A stretch of DNA of 64,000 nt from Phoronis australis (taxonomy: Eukaryota; Phoronida; Phoronidae). Shown here piece by piece: positions 11,003 to 22,070 of the stretch. Made by a program: the position numbers and the translations under genes. The first letter of the stretch is position 1, and every line of letters starts with the position of its first letter. The notes beneath the pieces are model-generated. The model searched no databases and had not been told where the DNA came from. It saw nothing but the letters and a program-made list of their open reading frames with translations. The stretch spans positions 56,237 to 120,236 of the forward strand of contig NMRA01000486.1 of the NCBI GenBank assembly GCA_002633005.1, in the 5' to 3' direction.

Positions 11003-11140
11003 ATGCCAACAAACTTTTATTGCTGTGTTGTGGGCTGCACCTCCAACGTGAGAAAGTTTGATTAACTGGACAAATACGTGATGTGAAATTCTTCGCCTTC
11101 CCGACATGAATGAGAGACGCAAAATGTGCCTAATTTCCAA
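11003..11140 (+). pseudogene. decayed THAP zinc-finger fragment (transposon-derived)
   Basis: From the ATG at 11003 the reading is MPTNFYCCVVGCTSN, the start of a THAP domain (C-x2-4-C zinc ligands after a short N-terminus). A stop follows at codon 21. After a short gap, VKFFAFP and then, in another frame, DMNERRKMC resemble the THAP core (FFAFP..NERR..W). At least one in-frame stop and one frameshift make it non-functional. THAP domains are DNA-binding modules of P-type and Kolobok-type transposases and of host genes derived from them. Only the first half is visible; nothing shows which class donated it. Confidence 0.6.
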
Positions 11141-14100
11141 AATGAGGTCATGTGCTTTCTCATTTCCGGGACAAAGGAGTTCTACCAGTGTGCAATCTGG
11201 GACTGGCCTATTCCTTTGAATCCAACTGCACCCGGGTCTATTACCTAGATACACATTTCTGGCCAAATACTGTTAGATGCTTGAGATTGTGCATGCTCAG
11301 TAGGCAAACAAATGACACAAATGTTTTGAAGACTGAATGTTTAACGCACAGTGAGAAGGGAAACTTTATTTAGTGACGTGTAGAGACAATTAACCATCTC
11401 CCATTGTTAGCAAACAATGCATTTATTTGGTTTTTAAGGCAATTTCTTCTTTAGTCACTTTTGAGTTAATAAAGAATGCAGTTGTATTTTCTGAAAGTAG
11501 AAGACAAGACACGCCCTTTCATTCGCAATGTTCCATTCCTATGGTCCTGTGACCTCGTATTTTTCGTAAAAATGTTGGTTTTAAAGATACATTATTTCTT
11601 CAAACTTTATATTAAAACTTTGATGACAGTTATGATGAAAAACCACGGTTGTGTCGGGGATTTTCCACTACTCCAGCCGTTTTTTAATCTAAAATATATA
11701 TTGCATATGTATGTGCATTGTTTTAAAAATAACGCGAATCGTGATGTTAAATCAAACATAAAAATCAATGAAACCTCTTGTGAAAAGTGTGAAGTACATT
11801 TTTCACATTGATAGTTTGTGCTGTTAGCAATGTCAAGCACTAGTAGTATCAGTGATCTTTTCCTCAAGATATATTTCAAATTATATGTCTTTACCATTTA
11901 GCAATTGCTGAAAAGTATTGTTTTGTATCAATATTTGAACACCCTCCGCTTTTATCAATATATATTCCTAACTACGCTCGTCAGTTATGACTACAAGGTA
12001 AAATCTCACTTAATTTCAGACAAAAATAATTGGCACAATTGATTTTTTTCAAAAGCTTCTGTTGTTGCCCTGGCTGCTTATAAGTTCTGTCGAAATATTT
12101 CCTGGTAGTAGTCACGACACTCTTATTTAGTTCATGCTACTTACCATTTATGAAAAACATGATAAAAAATCAATTTCTCTTGGGGGTTTTCTCATCCCAG
12201 CATTCTACCTATCGTCATGATTTTTTTATTGATGGCTTAACTGACCAATCAGAATGCAGCATTCTTGACACGCCTTCGTTTCCAAGCCGCCATTTTACCC
12301 GATAAACAACATGATGTCGGGTAAAATTTATTGTTTGTTTGCCGGATGTCACATGACTTTTCGCAAGGCAGCAGAGCTAGTGATAAGTCAGTTCAGTGTT
12401 AAGTTGACAAACTTCTGAGACTGGATGGGTTAGCCAAGTGGGTTACGGACTTATACACATGCTATTCATCTTCAGTTCTGAAGAAATTTTCTTTTAACAT
12501 TTTGACTTGAATATGTTCTATAATTATGAAGGAAAACGCTAAAAACTTTGAAAAAACAGTGTGGACTTCTCAGTCACATGGGGAGTGAGTGGGTTGACAA
12601 ACAGTGGGTCTTCAGTGTCTTGGGAAACTTTTGCATGACATTTGTGTTGTGGTAAACTTTTATTGGCAGGTTTTCCGCTATTTGATTGACATGTCACTGA
12701 AAAGTAGGTCTGCCATGTTTTGAAGCAGATTTTCAAAAGGAGTAGATTTTCACTAAAGAAACTCATATATTTGTATGAAATTGATTTCATTTGTAATATA
12801 ATACATATTCTTGCTTATTTTAAGTTTAAAATTTTGTTTTTGTGAAATGAGAATAAATATAACCTTAAGCAGTCGAACTCTCAGCCTTCCAATGTTATAA
12901 AGACTTTCTGGCAACAAACCAGTAAATTAGGTCTCCAAATATCTGTACTGGTATATCCTATCCTATCCTAAAAATTAATTGGTGCCTTATACTCTGTTCA
13001 ATAGTTGACCTTTTCAATGTCTCTTGTTAATTGCGGGTGTTAAATTATCTCTAAATGACTTTCATTACCTGAGGGTTAGATGGACATTTCGTTTCTGCAT
13101 GTGACCTGAACAGAGAATTAATGAAACCGGCTGATTACATCTATGAAACTGTTCCCAAAATCTAGTCTGCCATCGTGGTCGTTGCTTTTCACCATTGAGG
13201 CGATCCAGACATTGCAATGATGTGAAATGAGAAGGGTTTTTTGCCTTGTTACTTTGACAGTCTTGTGTACTTCCACTGTCTTAAATAATTTGTTCATAGA
13301 TGGAAATTTCTTATATGTATGTACAACACATATGTGAGTGCATAATGCCACGATCTTTGTCTGAGCATCCAACACCTGACCTCCCACGCCTAAATTGCAT
13401 GCTGCTGTGTCTCCTATAAACCCCTAGAAGGATCTTATTGAGATTTGGCTGATGCGTTCCAATGAGGCTGATGGCAGATGACTACAAGTTTCAGACCGTT
13501 CTGATTCCCTGGTGTTAATTTTAATTTCTTACATTTGCCTCTTTATGAATTTCCATAAAGTTTATCAAATAAGCTTCTGTTATAATTAGACAAGGATAGC
13601 TTTTCATTTTTGGACAGATTTGACGTATTCTGTGTTACTTCGTGACCATCTTTATTAATTCTGTGTCCATTTTTGGTGTCACTGCCTTTCTATCCGCAAA
13701 ACTACTCAAAGGATCATGTCAATAGGAGATGTCTTCCTGCTGACAATAGCTACTGCTGGGCTTCTTATTGGCAATTTTGGTATCGGCATCTGCGGAGTTC
13801 TTTGATGGTTTTTCATGAAATTTGGCAAATAGGTTTCTATTGTGGAAAAACACTTTGTCTAGTGCCTTTCCATTTGTGGCAAATTTTGACGTATTCTGCA
13901 CCACCTAGTGTGCGTTTTTATTATTTTTTCACCAGGTGGATTTTCTAGTGATTGTGTTTATGAATTTATGAGTCTCGTTGTGACGTGTACTCATGGTGAC
14001 TAGAAAAAATTATACAATATCTACAATGCAACTGTAATTCATGTGTTCGTATCGTAAATTTTGCAATGCTACCCTACAGACTTCAACTTAGATTTTTGAA

Positions 14101-14924
14101 AAAAAATGTTTATTGTGGAGTACAAATGTTACTTTGGTATTGGTGTTATGGTGCAATGTTATTGTGACTGAGTTGCCTGTTCGTGTGAGTTCTTCAAGTG
14201 CACAAAACTATTGAAGCTTTAAACCTCCAGGTATCATACTTAGAAAAAGAATATTACTGTTCACTCTGTCTGCAATACTCGAATAGATAAAATAGAATTT
14301 GTTATTTCTCCCCTTTCTGTCATGCTACGCCCCTCATTTGTTTTAATTGACGTTCACACGTTTTCCTGTGCTTAATATGAACCTGTATGAACCAGACAAA
14401 CAATTAGTCATAAAAATAGAACAGGAAGTGGTGCTAATTGATACATTGTAGCAGTTCAGTGGCTAGTGGCAGTGCACAGTTTTCCCACAAGTGTGGGAAG
14501 CCTTGCAATGTCAAGGAGATGAGTGAAACTCAGCGTGGTTGAGGTGATCAAAGAACGGCTAGATGACTGTAGTGTTCCAATGCTTCCGCCGTCAATGGCT
14601 GATTCCTGAAGTCTGGCTGTTATTGTTGCACTTGACCGAGATTGTGCGAGGGGAGCTCAGCTGGTTTTCGAAGGGGGAGGCAACTGGAAAATCTAAGTAT
14701 ACCCAGCCTTTTACAAAGTGACCGCAAAAAATCCGCTTGTACGGTGTTCTCAAGTTGTTCCCTTAGACTTAGATTTTAAACGATTACTGGTTTCTGGTAT
14801 GCAACTCAATCTGCACCGCTACATACCGATTGTAATAAAAAAACACCAAAGGTACTTCATATTGGTCACGGGTAAAGTTGGGTATGTTTGGCTGTTTGGT
14901 AAAGTGCTAAATGAGTTTGAATTA
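11141..14924. other. no supported gene
   Basis: AT-rich sequence in which the open frames overlap antisense and lack recognisable motifs. At 13716 an ATG opens 28 hydrophobic codons (containing LLIGNFGIGICG) before a stop; too short to call. CCAATCAGAATGCAGCATTC near 12244 looks like a generic repeat block. Confidence 0.4.
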
Positions 14925-15210
14925 CTGTAAAAATTCTCTAGTTTGGAGAGCCTCTTGAATTTGTGACACAGGAACTCTCGCAAAGGTTGACTTTTCTTTA
15001 TTCTGGAATTTGGGACAAGGGCGATTTTGATATTCATCGTATTTCTCAAAATTCGGACAAAGTTCCTTCAACCTATAGGCTGGTTAATTTTGCCCTCTTT
15101 CCGGTGACTCTGGAATTTGGGATCCTCAGTATTGCCTATTTCTAGAATTTGGGATAAGCTGTCCAACCTTGAACAAAATAATTAATTTTCAGTGTCCCAA
15201 AGTAGAGAAT
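14925..15210 (+). repeat. dispersed GAATTTGGGACA repeat, copy 2
   Basis: It begins TTACTGTAAAAATTCTCTAG and holds repeated TCTGGAATTTGGGACAAGGG, AAAATTCGGACAAAG and CTAGAATTTGGGATAAG units spaced about 50-65 bases apart. Near copies lie at 39370-39620 and, inverted, at 54870-55120. Confidence 0.6.
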
Positions 15211-17047
15211 TTTTGCGGTGAACGACAGCTCTTGTACATTTTTAGGAATCATCTTGGTTTTTGAGTACATGTACTGAGAACAGTGAACCTTGTCAGGCAA
15301 TGAACTCAACAGTTACAAGATTTAACTTTGGTACTTGTTTTATGTATCCACCTTCGAATTATGCTGACATCATCAGAAAGCAAGATCAAAATTCCTGACT
15401 ATACTACAAGACATGGGCTACGTAAAAGCGTATACTACGTCACCTGATTAAAAGCGGTAGTGACACGGTTTTCGTAGTTGACGTTCAGGTGGGCACCAAG
15501 AGATTACTATCAATAATTCTGCACACCCTAGGGGGCACTGATGTGCTATGGATTGTGCGATTGTTCCCCTCAAAGTTTACACCAGTGGAGACGTAAAATT
15601 TGTGTCACTTGAAATTTTAAATAGAGTTGGAATTTTTTCTGTTCTTTTATTTCATTACGTACTTTTGTTGAAAAAAACGGGTTCAAAGTTGATCGCTGCG
15701 GTTCTTTTCCATAACTTTTGATGCTCTGCAGAATTACTTATCAAGAGCGCATTGTCGAGAGATTGTAGCGCCTTCTAAAGAAAAGGTAGAAAACTGTGTT
15801 GTAGGGGGCAAGTGGAATTGTTCTAGAATGAAGTTTCTTCTGATCACAAACTCTTTGCATCCTGCGTTGAAGAATCCTCACTCTACTGAATAACTTGGTA
15901 AATAAATATGATTAGGGTCATTAGTGTGGAGCACAAGTCAAAGTAATTGTCAATTAACAGTTAACAGTTGGTAAAAACTACCATAATTCCAATGCTGTCA
16001 ACTAACAGTAATGGTCCCAACTGTCTGTCTATAGAGAATGCATCAAATTCCCCCATTTGCTCGTCATTAGGTTCATGCCCTACATTATTAGACTCTAGAG
16101 GTCACTTGCGTAACTTAATTCCATATAAGTGATTTACATCAAATCATATGTGCCTGTAGCATAGTCGGCTTCGGCTTGCATAGTTATTATGTGTTCGTGA
16201 CAAAACATTGTGTACCGAAACCTAACGAATGCGTTCACTCCCCAGATTTAGTTTCAGAATTACTGTAGATGCATAAATGCACTTAAATATTCCTTGAAGC
16301 GTTACCAGTCAAGGTACTGCAAAGTTAAGTCTATCGGCTCGGGTAGTTAGAAGAGATCTGTTTTTCTTCTTTAGCCTGGTTTTGGGATTGGAATATCAAC
16401 CATGCATAGAGAATTATCCGTTAATTGTAGAAATGCACATTTTCAAGTGATGCCTTTTGTGAATTTTACGTAACCATCGTTAAGAAAAATCATGTCATTG
16501 ACAGAAGAGCAACGCATCTGCAATAATTAGGCGACTTCGTTTTTACTTTTGAGTTTTCACTCTCAAGATAGGAATGTTCTTGATAGTCAAACATCTGTTG
16601 CATTCGTACACATTGGTTACCGGTAATTTGCTCTGTTTGATTTATAAAGTAAATACCCTCTACTTTTCATTCGAAAAATCCATAGACAACCCATTTGTTG
16701 ACAAGACTACAGAGTGCGCTACTGGTTTCAATATGTGGTTAAATTTAATTTTGTCATTTCATCTCGCCCAAAGTCTTCTATAGTAGTTCGAGAGTAGGTC
16801 TCAAGTCTGAATACGTCTTGAAGGGACATGAGTTTATTTCGGTGGTCGCCATTTATCGACCTGAGGAATAATAAGTTGGAGTAAAAGTTTCTGAGTAATT
16901 TAAAGAGGCCTGAAACGTGGAATTTTTTAAACAATTCCTGGCGAAAATACCATCTCGCAATGTCTGGTATACAGTAATTGACTTCCCCTGTGAGGAAACT
17001 TTCTTGAAAAGTCACAAAATTCACGATTTTTGAAATACACGCGAAGG
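15211..17047. other. no supported gene
   Basis: No conserved motif in the short frames, no tRNA boxes and no regular repeats. Confidence 0.4.
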
Positions 17048-17076
17048 AAAAACTCTGTGGTTACCACAGAGTTTTT
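17048..17076. repeat. perfect 14-bp inverted repeat
   Basis: AAAAACTCTGTGGT and ACCACAGAGTTTTT flank a single T, a perfect palindrome of 29 bases. It may be the centre of a decayed MITE; nothing else near it is symmetric. Confidence 0.85.
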
Positions 17077-18144
17077 ATTCTCCCTCTCACTTATGATGAA
17101 TGCGTGTGTACACTCACACTCAGTTGTTTGAAGTCACTTGAGGTCAAAGGTCACATTTTCAGTATAAGGGAGGTGTGCTTTGTCTATGTCTTGCCATACC
17201 AAATAAGGAGATGTGCCTTGCTTTGTAGGAGAAAAACCAACGAAGTGGCAGATCATTTTTTGAAATTTGAAACTTAAAAGAAAATGCTTTGATATAAACA
17301 GGAATTAAAAATCTTTACCAACAAACCCTAAAAATACCTGGTGAGCAGGTTTCAGTGGCTGAGAACCCGACTTTCAACTTTGTAATTTAGTCTGTTTGTC
17401 GTGTTCCAGTCCTCTTTAAGGGTACAAGTAAGCTTTGGTGGTCCCCAGGACAGATGCTCTTCAAGTCATGGGTTTGGGAGACAAATATCCATTAGCAAAT
17501 GGATATGATTTGTGACTAATCAGTGTCTAAGCTCCGCAACTTATTTTTTACTTTTGCCAGCACCAAAGTTCTGCCTGCTATCGTATTGTTATTGTAAAGA
17601 TTGCTCAACTGATGCCATGCTATTCTGAAGTTATTATACCGAAAGTCGTGAGAAAATGGGAAATTTTCTTAATTTTGATTTGAATAATTTTTCAGGTATT
17701 TGTGTGATTTCTATAAAATGTCATCTAAGTTACTGCACATTTTTCTAAGATGCATCGACATTGCCAAAAAAAGCATGAAGCAGACGTCACGACCAGCGGA
17801 CTCATATCTGGATAAGCAAGGACAAAATAAAGAAATTTACATTCATAACATTTCACAAATATATTATATTGTATTTTATTTCATAATATCTCGTGGATTT
17901 ACAGTTAAACATGTGAACCACATGTGAGTGCCAGCGCATGTAGCTACAGGCTTTCAAGCATTGGCCTGTTCCTACTTTTTTCTGAAATTCCTAATATTTC
18001 TTAATATTTCGTACTTTTTTTCTCATTGCTCTGAAACTCCGTCTAAGTTATGTTTTTGAAGAAGTGAGTAGTCATTTTAGGTTATTAGGTACAGCACATC
18101 TAGGACTTCCTCCAGCACAATCGATGCTTACCTAAAGACTGTAA
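17077..18144. other. no supported gene; T-rich repeat at the right end
   Basis: At 17960-18040 the phrase TGTTCCTACTTTTTTCT and further TACTTTTTT runs also occur on the far side of the transposon (21345-21415). Confidence 0.4.
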
Positions 18145-18714
18145 TTGGAGAGCCAGCAGGACTTCACACTTATGAGTGTGAAAGGTTTGAGTTCATTATT
18201 CTATTATATCACCTACCATTGAAGGAAAGGGGTGTCTTTAAGTTCCACAATCCTGGGGTTTGGTCCATGGGTGATCCAAAAGAGGACCCAAAAACCCATT
18301 TAATTAAGATTTTCAGTGCAACATCTGTTTCTAGTTTATTTCATTCAAATCAGCCCTCAAATTAAAATGATGCAACATGAGACATGAAGTACCTGTAGTT
18401 CTTAAGATGCCTACTAATGAACAACCAGTTAACAATTTATTTCAAATTTTAAGTGCAACAAAATTCTTTTTCCAAAAGATAGTTTAGTAACTCTGGACAC
18501 CATATCCACAACTTAAGGCGTTAGAAGATAAGATAGGGGTATTTGGACCCTAAGGGATAACAAGACCCCCAAAAATGAACTCGTATAAAAGAGGAAATAC
18601 TGCAATTTTTTATTTGTGGTATTGATAAAACATTATTTGAAATGAACAAAAATACAAGTTAAGACACAACAATTCCTGGTGTTATTAATTAAGACACTTA
18701 TTAATTAATGGCCA

Positions 18715-19105
18715 ACAAACGATTTATTTAAAGATGTATTTGCATGCTCCGATCTATGCTAATGTATAACAGGACCTAAATAACAATGCTATTTGAACGA
18801 CATCTACGCTAAATAAAGTGCAAGTTTTATTCATTGACAACTTGTAAATGTGAAAACGACCTCTGCACTAATGATGTACCTTGGGGGCTCATATAGCACG
18901 CATCATGCAGCGTTATTCCCTAGCACTACGTCATGATACTTACTGGACACGGTTGAGTGGATCATTTTTGACACAGAACTCATTCTCAAATGCATGTGGC
19001 AATTGTCAAGGTACTTCATATTCACATCGTCGCTGTTGTGTTTCTAACTAATTTGACTAAGTAATCACAGAGATAAGAAGTTTGGGTGCAAGTTCCTCGT
19101 CAAAC
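18715..19105 (-). repeat. dispersed repeat nested in the transposon arm
   Basis: Read on the minus strand it matches 7660-7960 closely: CTGTGATTACTTAGTCAAAT, GTGTCCAGTAAGTATCATGA and TTTTCACATTTACAAGTTGT all have counterparts there in the same order. It separates two copies of the arm unit, which suggests insertion after the transposon formed. Confidence 0.65.
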
Positions 19106-19361
19106 TTTTAAGTGCAACAAAAATTCTTTTCCCAAAAGATAATTTAGCAACCTTGGACACCATAACCACAACTTAAGACGCAATTTTCGTGGCGTTTGTA
19201 AATAAGACGGGGGTGTTTGGACCCCGAAGGACAATAAGACGCTATTGTAGGAGAGGAACTGATTATAGACGGATCTGAACAGAAAAGAGACTCTAGCTTC
19301 AAGAAACAACTCTAGAGGGAGCCGTTGAAATGAGAGCTTAACCCGCCTTTCTCACTAAGCA

Positions 19362-20247
19362 TTGGTCAAGCAACTTCCACTTATAGATAGAATTGAAGTG
19401 TATTTGGCGGTGATGGGAGAGTTCACTCAGTATTTCGTTGAAGATGGAGAAGTATGCACAGTAGTTCTATCCCGAAGCTGTAATCAGTCGGAAGCCAAGA
19501 CCAGTGTAATCATTCATATCATTGAGGCGGACATGTCCACACCTGGGGACATCATCATAAGAGTTTCTGACAACGACATTCTAGTGTTGCTCCTACCGTC
19601 CTGCGCCTTGTCTATTGAGTTACATCCATGGTGTGGATGGAGGTTGGGACTAGAGGACAAGGCGATCTGCTTTATTTAAACCTAATTAAGTTTGCTATGT
19701 GTGCTGTACTCCTAGGTCTACACGTGTTCACTGGATGTGACTGTACCCGTGCATTTGTAAGGAAAGGAAATTAATCATTGATTCGCAATATCCCAACAGA
19801 AGAAGTCATCAAAATCTTGCAGGACTCGACAAGCACCAGTTCAATGTGGTCGTCAAAAGCTACAAACGAAAGTCAACTCTAAGCACCCATTTGAGAAGCT
19901 TAAAAGTATCGAGGGCAACAGTATTGCACCGTGTGAAGCTGAACTAGTACTTTACATGGATATAAGTGCATTTACTGATAGACTAGGGGGCAGCGCTCAT
20001 CTCCAAATCTTGGACAAAACACGCATCATTTGGTTCCGTGGAGAACAGATCCTCGTCTGCGCTCATTCCAGAGGTTCAAGTTGAAACAAAGCCAGATGGC
20101 AATGATGGCGATCCTGAGAAAGATGATGGTATGGACAGTGATGAAGACAAAGATCATGATCCTCTAACAAGAGAAATGGAATCATCTGATGAAGAGAGTG
20201 ACGATGATCATGACTTAGATGTTTGCTGTCAAGTTACAGCAGAGTGA
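19362..20247 (+). pseudogene. broken transposon-encoded protein (EAD...TGCD type)
   Basis: The first open segment (19362-19679, 105 codons) has SCNQSEAKTSVIIHIIEAD and then IIIRVSDNDILVLLL. This resembles the EADTR..H......VRSPDTDVLVL pattern of a common repeat-encoded protein in invertebrate genomes. After a frame change, 19690-19770 reads LGLHVFTGCDCTRAFVRKGK, the matching LHAFTGCD.TSAF.GKGK block. At 20038-20247 a strongly acidic tail (DSDEDKDHD, SSDEESDDDHD) is open. Stops and frameshifts between the parts show decay. The family is known to me only as an uncharacterised, transposon-associated protein with possible PIN-like nuclease residues, so no activity is claimed. It lies between the inverted arms at 18145-21276. 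Confidence 0.6.
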
Positions 20248-21276
20248 ATAATTATGCCTTTTTGGATTTTGGTTTTATCATGTAAACAATAAACTGTACA
20301 ATGCATCACAATCCCATGTACCGTGTTCGCCGTAATAACCGCCCACTTTCATTTGTTGCCACTAAATGCGCTACAAGGAGTTGAGCTTTAATTTGTAGCC
20401 AGCTTATTTAGTTACCCCAGGTGTATCTTAACCTAATTTTTGTTTCATTTTTGTTGTATTTTAGAGGAAATTTGTTATATCTTCAGATGTGTTTTTCTTT
20501 TATTTAAAATAATATTTTTTATCCGTAGTAATCAAAATTGTCGTCGTTCCTCTTTTATACAAGTTCATTTTTGGGGTTTAGTTATCCCCGTCTGGTCTGC
20601 TAACTCCAGGAAAAATACAGTGTTATGCTGTGGATGCTACTAAAACTAACTTTCAGAAAAAAATGTTGCACTTAAGTATAAAGAAATAACGTAATTATTA
20701 AGTGTCTTAATAACACAAGAATTTTTCATGTCGTAAGTTGTATTTTTGTATCACTTGAAATAATTTTTATTCATAGTAATAATTAAAAATTTTGTATTTC
20801 CTCTCTTATTAGGTCATTTTTGAGGGTCTATCCTTTGGGGTCTAACCCCCCTGTCTTATCTACAAAAAACGGGAAATGGCATCTTAAGTTTTGGATATGG
20901 TGTCTAGGGTTACTAATCTATCTTTTGGAAAATTTTTTTGATGCACTTCAAAGTTTAAATAAATCGATAATTGGTCGTTATGATTAGTAGGTGTTTTAGT
21001 TAATTACCCCCAAGCATTTTCACGTGTTAAGTTGTGCCATTTTAATTTGAGTGTTGATTTGAATGAAAGAAACTTGAAACCGATGTTGCACTCGAAATTT
21101 AAATTAAATGGATTATTGGGTTCTTTTTTGGACCCTCCCCCAGGGACCAAGCCCAGGAGTGTGCAACTTACAGACACCCCTTTTGTTCAATGGTGGGAGA
21201 CGTATAATTAGAATTACATAGTCAAACCTTTTGCACTCAAAAGTATGAATAAAGTCCTGCTGGTTCTCCAGCTAAT

Positions 21277-22070
21277 GGTAAGTACTGCCTGTGACATTGG
21301 TTAACGTCAGTGGTAAATATCGATGAAAACTACTCCTGAATGCCTGCTCTTGTTCCTACTTTTTTCTACTTTTCACTTCACAAAAATATGTCCTACTTTT
21401 TTCCTATTTTTTGCCTAAAACTGCTTGAAAGCCTGAATATAGCCCAGTCATCAATCCAACACTTGCTAATTCTGAACAGTCTACCTTAAAGAAGACACTA
21501 AACCGCATTCAGTCAAATATGTACGGGTAGTTTTTCCGACCATCCACTGTCCTACAAAATCGTTTCCGTTGCAACTAGCCCTAAGAGCAAAATGTGAAAA
21601 AACAACTGTGTTTGAAATTATCAGAGTTGTTTGAATGATGCTTGACAAGTAACTTGGCAGTTGTAATCTATGAATGAGCTCAAACACTTCGTGTTGTACC
21701 GCGCGGATGCGCAACAATTTGTTTGTTTTCCCAGGACCCGTTTTGATAATAAGGCTCTATATGGTAACAGTTTCTGGGAAATATGATCAAAAATACATCA
21801 AAAGGAATCTGTTGCTGTGTAATATGCTTGTAGAGGACTTCCGCGATGTTGGCATTGTTCTCTGTGACACTGTGCCATCAGTTACTACAACTGCATCTTT
21901 CAGAACAATCCGTCCTTGTTAACCGTTTCGAATTTTACCTAGTGATGATGGCTACTAGTGTTAATGGCTGCACATGGGAAAGTCCTGCGTGCAATGATCA
22001 TTAACGTCGCTTGGTTCTCCTTTTATATCTCTTTCTCTGCACTGTTGTCTGCTCTACGTTGCCGTCTGCT
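21277..22070. other. no supported gene; T-rich repeat at 21345-21415
   Basis: TTGTTCCTACTTTTTTCTAC and related phrases repeat here. The segment downstream of the GPCR stop (minus strand) has no obvious AATAAA within about 500 bases. Confidence 0.4.

Larger units (their letters stand above)
18145..21276. mobile_element. 3.1-kb DNA transposon with long compound inverted arms
   Basis: The left end GGAGAGCCAGCAGGACTT is mirrored at the right (reverse complement GGAGAACCAGCAGGACTT). Similarity between the arms continues through AAAGGTTTGA, ACCATTGAA, GGGGTGTCT, TTGGTCC and AAAAGAGGACCC. Internal units of roughly 285 bases, marked by GTGCAACAAAATTC and GGACACCATATCCACAACTT, occur at 18450-18710 and 19105-19265 on the left, and inverted at 20400-20670 and 20671-20960 on the right. 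Between the arms lies a broken coding region (19362-20247). The left arm is interrupted by another repeat (18715-19105). I do not assign a superfamily and found no certain target duplication. The ends are good to about 10 bases. Confidence 0.75.

Noticed and set aside
13716-13802. Short hydrophobic frame with LLIGNFGIGICG, reminiscent of the first helix of a receptor
   Set aside because: It stops after 28 codons, with no splice donor and no further helices in any frame nearby.
20440-20643. 67-codon plus frame rich in Phe/Ile
   Set aside because: It lies in the right inverted arm of the 18-21 kb transposon and reflects T-rich sequence.
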